A DNA stretch of 64,000 bases, from positions 868,001 through 932,000 of the forward strand of contig NZ_PJBE01000013.1 of assembly GCF_002836205.1 (NCBI RefSeq), in the 5' to 3' direction. This DNA is from Shewanella sp. Choline-02u-19. Its GTDB lineage: Bacteria > Pseudomonadota > Gammaproteobacteria > Enterobacterales > Shewanellaceae. The notes beneath the pieces were generated by a model. It ran no database searches and was not told where the DNA came from. It saw only the letters and a program-made list of their open reading frames with translations. Position 1 is the stretch's first letter. Every line of letters starts with the position of its first letter. Position numbers and translations under genes: made by a program. Shown here piece after piece: positions 59,448 through 64,000 of the stretch.

Positions 59448-60479
59448 TTGGAATTTCTGTACGAGTATGGGTTGTTTTTTGCAAAAGCAGTAACGATTGT
59501 AGTATCGATTCTGGCCGTTGTGATCGTGGTATTGGCATCAACTATTAAGCACAAGACCGATAAAGGTGAGCTTAAAATCACTAACATCAGCGATGACTTA
59601 AAATCGTTGAAGCATGATCTTAAAGAAGAGTTGTTGTCTAAAAAGGCATTTAAGGCTTATGAGAAGCAGATAAAAGCTGACGACAAAGCCAAAGAAAAAG
59701 CGCAAAAAAATAATAAAGAGCCAGAGATAGATCCCAAGGTCTATGTTATCGATTTTAAAGGCAGTATCGATGCGAGTGAAGTGGCATCATTGCGTGAAGA
59801 AATTAGCGCGATTATAACCATCGCCGACAAAGGTGATGAGGTTATTGTTAATGTTGAAAGTGGCGGTGGTATGGTTCATGGTTATGGCCTTGCTTCAAGC
59901 CAGCTTGATCGTTTGAGACAAGCACAAATTCCATTGTCTATTTGTGTCGATAAAGTGGCTGCTAGTGGCGGCTATATGATGGCCTGTGTGGCTAATAAGG
60001 TATATGCAGCTCCTTTCGCTATCGTCGGATCTATTGGGGTCGTTGCTCAGGTGCCTAACTTTAATCGTCTGCTTAAAAAGCATGATATTGATTACGAGCA
60101 GCATACTGCAGGAAACTTTAAACGCACGTTGACCATCTTTGGTGAGAATACCGATGAAGGTCGCGAGAAGTTTCAACAAGAGCTGGAAGAGACACATGTG
60201 CTGTTTAAAGAGTTTATCTCTAAGTACCGTCCTGATCTTGATATTGCCAAAGTGGCAACGGGTGAGCATTGGTATGGTCAGCAAGCCATTGAACTTGGCT
60301 TAATCGATGAAGTGGCTACCAGCGACGACGTGATTATGAAGCTTGCCAATGAGCGCACTGTGGTTAAAGTGACTTACCAGCTTAAGAAAAAGCTTTCAGA
60401 TAAAATAGCGCATGGCGCTTCTCTATCATTTAACGCAATTTTTAATAGATTAGCAGAGAAGAATCAGCCGCTTAAGTAG
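59448..60479 (+). CDS. sohB: Inner-membrane serine protease SohB
   Basis: The 343-aa S49-family (SppA-type) peptidase has an N-terminal membrane helix (AKAVTIVVSILAVVIVVLAS), a charged linker rich in K and E (about residues 60-95), and the protease domain with VNVESGGGMVHGYGLA. The nucleophile Ser is in DKVAASGGYMMACV (about residue 180) and the general-base Lys in the GNFKRTLT region. The start is TTG 59448 after GGAG. E. coli sohB is a multicopy suppressor of htrA. Confidence 0.93.
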   Translation: MEFLYEYGLFFAKAVTIVVSILAVVIVVLASTIKHKTDKGELKITNISDDLKSLKHDLKEELLSKKAFKAYEKQIKADDKAKEKAQKNNKEPEIDPKVYVIDFKGSIDASEVASLREEISAIITIADKGDEVIVNVESGGGMVHGYGLASSQLDRLRQAQIPLSICVDKVAASGGYMMACVANKVYAAPFAIVGSIGVVAQVPNFNRLLKKHDIDYEQHTAGNFKRTLTIFGENTDEGREKFQQELEETHVLFKEFISKYRPDLDIAKVATGEHWYGQQAIELGLIDEVATSDDVIMKLANERTVVKVTYQLKKKLSDKIAHGASLSFNAIFNRLAEKNQPLK

Positions 60480-60502
60480 TTTATGCTGATAGTAAGTTGA
60501 TT

Positions 60503-60529
60503 AAAAACCTGCTGATGCAGGTTTTTTTT
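60503..60529 (+). terminator. Terminator of sohB
   Basis: AAAACCTGC, TGAT, GCAGGTTTTTTTT, 24 bp after the stop. Confidence 0.88.
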
Positions 60530-60611
60530 CGTTAATTTAATCTTAAAGCTATGAATTCGTATTTAGATCCGCTAACAATATGACTAACCAGTCATTATTT
60601 AGTCGAGTGAA

Positions 60612-61631
60612 ATGCACCAAATCTGCAGTTATAAACCTCATCTTATGGTTGGCGATCAATCTTACCCAGCCTATGAATTAAGGAATTTACTCCATTACTT
60701 AAAAACACACTTTGGCTCCTCAGCTGCAGCGCAATTGTGCAAGGATATTGGCGTAGGAGAAACAGAGTTAGCCCACAGTCAATTTGTCTATGTATGGCAA
60801 GTTGATTATGCAATGACATACTTGCGTAATGTGAGTAAGGATGCAGAAGTTGGAGTTAAGGCTGCTAGTGACTATAAACTAGCTGATTTGGGATTTTTAC
60901 TCGGTTATTTAGCTAAATTTAATACCTTAGGTGAATGCCTCGCCTTTGTTATTGCCCATCCCGAATTGGTGGGTAGCTTTTCTGATATATTTCTTAGGAA
61001 TGAAGAGGGTATTTTGAAAGTCAGATGGCTTAATACTAATAAGCTAGAGACAGATAAATACAGTTGTCAGTTTCTGCACAGTGTTGGTTCACTGATGACT
61101 TTTGCAGAGGAGTTGACGGGTGAAACAGTTCAAGCCAAAGACATTATCTTAGCTGAACCCAAACGAAAAACGCCATTCTTAGCTGCTCGAACAGGGGCTG
61201 ATATCCAATTTGATGGAGAGTTTTTTGAATGGTCGATAGATCATAAATATTTGAGCTTACCGATAACCTTTAAATTTACAGATATAGCATTAAGTCCAGT
61301 TATAGAAAGCGGACAGTCTTATATTACAGAGATTCTTGACCTGCTAAGAGATTGTGCTCCTGAATTACCGAGTATGGAGGCGATGGCGTTAACGCAAAAG
61401 ATCAGTACTCGTACATTGAGGCGCCGACTCTCGGCTGCTGGTACTCACTACCAAAAGCTAATTGATCAAGTAAGGTGCCAAATGGCGATTAATCTAATTC
61501 TAAGCAGTGAGCATTCTATCGAAGCAATCTCAGACTTAATGGGCTTTGGTGATGTAAGCCATTTCAGGCAGAGTTTTAAGCATTGGATAGGGCATCCTCC
61601 AGGTCATTTCTTACGTTTACATAAAGGTTAA
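60612..61631 (+). CDS. AraC-family transcriptional regulator
   Basis: The 339-aa regulator has an N-terminal effector domain of about 230 residues (arabinose-binding-type fold seen in OruR/ArgR-like regulators, with LADLGFLLGYLAKFNTLGEC). The C-terminal double helix-turn-helix has TRTLRRRLSAAGTHYQKLID and IEAISDLMGFGDVSHFRQSFKHWIG. No effector or target can be read. It converges with the cytochrome gene to its right, and the 48-bp gap leaves no room for a regulated promoter there. Confidence 0.9.
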   Translation: MHQICSYKPHLMVGDQSYPAYELRNLLHYLKTHFGSSAAAQLCKDIGVGETELAHSQFVYVWQVDYAMTYLRNVSKDAEVGVKAASDYKLADLGFLLGYLAKFNTLGECLAFVIAHPELVGSFSDIFLRNEEGILKVRWLNTNKLETDKYSCQFLHSVGSLMTFAEELTGETVQAKDIILAEPKRKTPFLAARTGADIQFDGEFFEWSIDHKYLSLPITFKFTDIALSPVIESGQSYITEILDLLRDCAPELPSMEAMALTQKISTRTLRRRLSAAGTHYQKLIDQVRCQMAINLILSSEHSIEAISDLMGFGDVSHFRQSFKHWIGHPPGHFLRLHKG

Positions 61632-61679
61632 AACTGAGTTTTTGAACCTCATAAAACCTTTCAACTACTTCATACAGGC

Positions 61680-62858
61680 TTATTGATGGCAACTGCCTAG
61701 TTCTGGTGCCATAGCATCAATCCAGTCTTTAATTACCGTTACGGCTTCAGTGTGGGCAATGGATCTTCCAATCGGTGGCATTCTATCCTTGGGCTGATTG
61801 AGCTGTTGACGATATACCAAGATTGAGTGTTCACCATCGCTTGGAATGATGTCGTAAGATAATCCTTTTGCCCCGCCATCCCAGCCAGGGGGTTGTTTGC
61901 AGATACCATATTGATAACTGGTATGGTCGACATAAAAACCAAGACGCAGTCCTGAAATACTGGCAAAGCCGTCGGGATTATGACAATGAGCACAGTTGAT
62001 ATCCAAATATCCTTTCGCCCTAGTGGTCAGTGAAGCGCTTTGGTCAAGGATGTCAGCCGTTTTACCTATTTCACTAAGCTCGGGTACTCCAGTGAGTATA
62101 TTGAGGCGCTGCCAAAGTAGTAGTTGATTGGTAGGTTGTCCTTGATGATTAACATTGCGATTGAGCAGATGCGCTTTAATGCCGATAGGGCGAATGCGAA
62201 CTGTTTGATCGTCATTGGCAAACGTAGATTGATGACATATCTTACATTCTGCGCGACTGGGTACATGGTAATTGAAGACTTCTTGGCTGCCTTGATGGTT
62301 TAAACTGTGAGGAATATCCATGCCTGCTTGTTGTAGCGTGGCCTCATTATTCTGCCAAATATAGGGCAGAGTGGTCCAGCCTGCTTCTCTATGAATAAGT
62401 AACCGAGTTTCAATAAGTACTTCATTACTCGCGCCGATAACTTGTGTATCGAAGGGTAACGAGAACGTTTTGACTAAAACAGTGCCTATTGGCATCTCAA
62501 AGGTATCGTTTGGGTGATAGGCTAATTTTTCCCCTTCAGGAACAAAAATGAAGCGGTGTTTACTGGCATAGTTAGAAAATAACTGGCTAGAAAGCTGATA
62601 GGCGATCCCCGGTGCTATAGGATCGAATGTCGGAATACTGGAGTCTATAAATAACCCATATTGCGATAACTGCTGACAATCTTCAGTCATTAAAGCATCC
62701 CAATTCACTTCACTTGTTGTGGCGTCACATGCTGACAGCGATGGGGCTGGATCTGTGGGGATGATTGGTGCGACTTCACTTGCGAGTGCTGTTGAGTCAC
62801 TTGCACCGCCACAGGCGCTAAGAAGTAAAATAAAACTGAGGATAACTAGATTATGCAT
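61680..62858 (-). CDS. Diheme c-type cytochrome-like lipoprotein (HNE_0200/SO2930 family)
   Basis: The 392-aa exported protein has a lipobox LLSAC (Cys about 16), so it is an outer- or inner-membrane-anchored lipoprotein. It has two heme c motifs, CKICH (about residue 208) and CAHCH (about 288). The C-terminal RMPPIGRSIAHTEAVTVIKDWI segment recurs in its paralogue. Family members are of unknown function and often lie beside a large beta-propeller protein, not present here. The upstream gene at 62962 is a paralogue on the same strand, separated by a terminator. Confidence 0.85.
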   Translation of the reverse strand: MHNLVILSFILLLSACGGASDSTALASEVAPIIPTDPAPSLSACDATTSEVNWDALMTEDCQQLSQYGLFIDSSIPTFDPIAPGIAYQLSSQLFSNYASKHRFIFVPEGEKLAYHPNDTFEMPIGTVLVKTFSLPFDTQVIGASNEVLIETRLLIHREAGWTTLPYIWQNNEATLQQAGMDIPHSLNHQGSQEVFNYHVPSRAECKICHQSTFANDDQTVRIRPIGIKAHLLNRNVNHQGQPTNQLLLWQRLNILTGVPELSEIGKTADILDQSASLTTRAKGYLDINCAHCHNPDGFASISGLRLGFYVDHTSYQYGICKQPPGWDGGAKGLSYDIIPSDGEHSILVYRQQLNQPKDRMPPIGRSIAHTEAVTVIKDWIDAMAPELGSCHQ

Positions 62859-62921
62859 AAGTCACCTACATAGTAATGGATTGTTGAGTGTTAAGTCTTG
62901 GTATTGGAGTGTTGTAGTTAG

Positions 62922-62951
62922 AAAAAGGCCGGGATATTCCCGGCCTTTTTA
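62922..62951 (-). terminator. Terminator between the two diheme cytochrome genes
   Basis: AAAAAGGCCGGGA, TAT, TCCCGGCCTTTTT lies 11 bp past the stop of the right-hand gene, so the two are separate transcripts or only partly co-transcribed. Confidence 0.88.
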
Positions 62952-62961
62952 TTCACTTAAC

Positions 62962-64000
62962 TCATTTTGAGCAAGATGCACTCGGTAGGCGCTTAATCCA
63001 TTCGTTGATTAATGCAACACCTTCAGCGTGTGAGAGGCTGCGGCCAATCTCTGGCATTCTGTCACCAGGGTTATTCGTGTCCATACGGAAGTGTAGAATA
63101 GATTCTTCAGGGCTTCCTGGAACAACGTCATAGCCAAGAGAGCCACCACCATACGCAACTGGTGACTTACATGTACCATGCGAATAACCTGCATCTTCGG
63201 CATATTCTCTCCAATACTCGAGTTTTAGTCCTGTATTAGATGCATTACCTTCAGGGCGATGACAATGAGCACAGTTGATGTCCAAATAACCTTTGGCTGT
63301 TTTCATCAGTGCGGCATCGCTAAGGCTACTCACGTTTGCTTCATCACCATCATTGTAGGCTGGCACAGTGTCAATCGTAGCGACCTCTGGAACACCTTGT
63401 AAAATGCCTGCTGCTTGCCACTTTAACAGCTGATTCATGCTGCCATCACTGTAGGCATAATCTTTGTTAAGTTGGCGTGCCTTTGGCCCGATAGGGACAA
63501 ACTTTGCAGGGCTATCAGCGTCAGGCTTAAATTGGTGACACTGTTTACACTGATTCATGCTCGGCACGACATAATCAAAGTCCATCGTTTCGCCATTATG
63601 GATCACCTTTTTAGCTTGAATTGCGCCCGCTTTAGCGAGTACAGCATCTGCTTTTTCAGCGTTCCACACATAAGGTAGTGCAGTCCAGCCACTTTCACGA
63701 TGGATTAATAATCGTGTTTCAACTAAATCTTCATTCGTTATGCCGCGCTTATTGGTATCTGCAGGGAGTGCAAATGTCTTCACTAAGACGGTTCCGACAG
63801 GAAAGTCCATTGATTCCATAGCAGAAAAATCGGCTTTTTGGCCCTCTGGTACAAATACGTAACGATATTTACTTGAGTAATCAGTAAATAACGGTGTATT
63901 TAAGTCATAAGGTAAGCCACCAGAATTGGGTGCGTTAGCCGGATTTTTTGCATCGGCAAACAAGTTGTAGTCAGAGAGGCTAGGGCAGTTGGCTTTTAGC
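62962..64000 (-). CDS. Diheme c-type cytochrome-like protein, paralogue (5' end outside window)
   Basis: The frame is open to the right edge, giving at least 346 codons; the visible beginning is LKANCPSLSDYNLFADAKN, which aligns with DCQQLSQYGLFID of the neighbour. Heme motifs are CKQCH and CAHCH, and the shared RMPEIGRSLSHAEGVALINEWI segment is at the C-terminus. The true start and signal peptide lie beyond base 64000. An apparent TTG start at 63963 is an artefact of truncation. The pair likely arose by tandem duplication. Confidence 0.85.
   Translation of the reverse strand, partial: LKANCPSLSDYNLFADAKNPANAPNSGGLPYDLNTPLFTDYSSKYRYVFVPEGQKADFSAMESMDFPVGTVLVKTFALPADTNKRGITNEDLVETRLLIHRESGWTALPYVWNAEKADAVLAKAGAIQAKKVIHNGETMDFDYVVPSMNQCKQCHQFKPDADSPAKFVPIGPKARQLNKDYAYSDGSMNQLLKWQAAGILQGVPEVATIDTVPAYNDGDEANVSSLSDAALMKTAKGYLDINCAHCHRPEGNASNTGLKLEYWREYAEDAGYSHGTCKSPVAYGGGSLGYDVVPGSPEESILHFRMDTNNPGDRMPEIGRSLSHAEGVALINEWIKRLPSASCSK

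Overview
The window reads as a gammaproteobacterial chromosome, most likely Shewanella or a close marine relative. This is inferred from gene content and order: the roxA-purB-hflD-mnmA-nudJ-rluE block, cspD/clpS-clpA/infA/aat, a monomeric NADP isocitrate dehydrogenase, a trpE-G-D-CF-B-A operon next to rnm-yciO-scpA-scpB-rluB-yciK-sohB, and a pair of diheme cytochromes of the kind first noted in Shewanella. No rRNA, tRNA or CRISPR array was seen.

Layout. 1-13 kb is core: translation and tRNA modification genes, icd, the N-degron machinery (clpS, clpA, bpt, aat) and infA. A 265-bp palindromic repeat lies before clpS. 13.1-15.1 kb is a small accessory patch with a lone Bcs1-like AAA ATPase, tandem 21-bp repeats upstream of it and a decayed Y1-transposase fragment after it. 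15-32.6 kb is mostly core or widely shared: a GST-like protein, trhO, the slipin/NfeD pair, yegD, a CreA-family lipoprotein, an orphan type IV prepilin, an XdhC-MocA-like-IorA-IorB molybdenum hydroxylase operon, an RsgA-like GTPase, a DUF1097 membrane protein, a chemotaxis receptor, xthA, yciI and yciB.

About 33.5-43.7 kb is a decaying chromosomal integron. The integrase gene (42738-43694) has the IntI-specific insert and all catalytic residues but carries an in-frame TGA at codon 11. A LexA-type site lies just upstream, and attI is at about 42400. The cassette array runs leftwards on the minus strand: a 110-aa unknown protein, a VOC protein, a GNAT acetyltransferase, a broken GNAT, an unknown 197-aa protein, a frameshifted ORF and a HAD phosphatase, with several recognisable attC sites. 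Two kinds of single-strand-type transposon have invaded it. One is an IS91-family element carrying its own tyrosine recombinase, present as one full copy plus a left-end and a right-end remnant, each abutting an attC. The other is a REP-associated-type (Y1) transposase unit in a near-perfect 1,249-bp tandem duplication.

43.8-51 kb is the trp operon, with a readable leader peptide (three consecutive Trp codons) and an attenuator. 51.6-60.5 kb holds rnm, yciO, scpAB, rluB, a second copy of the palindromic repeat, yciK, a VolA-like surface lipase and sohB. 60.6-64 kb has an AraC-type regulator and two paralogous diheme c-type cytochromes, the second cut by the window edge.

The observations most worth follow-up are the covarying 265-bp structured repeat, the attC-associated IS91 insertions, the integrase with a single nonsense codon, and the isolated Bcs1-like ATPase.
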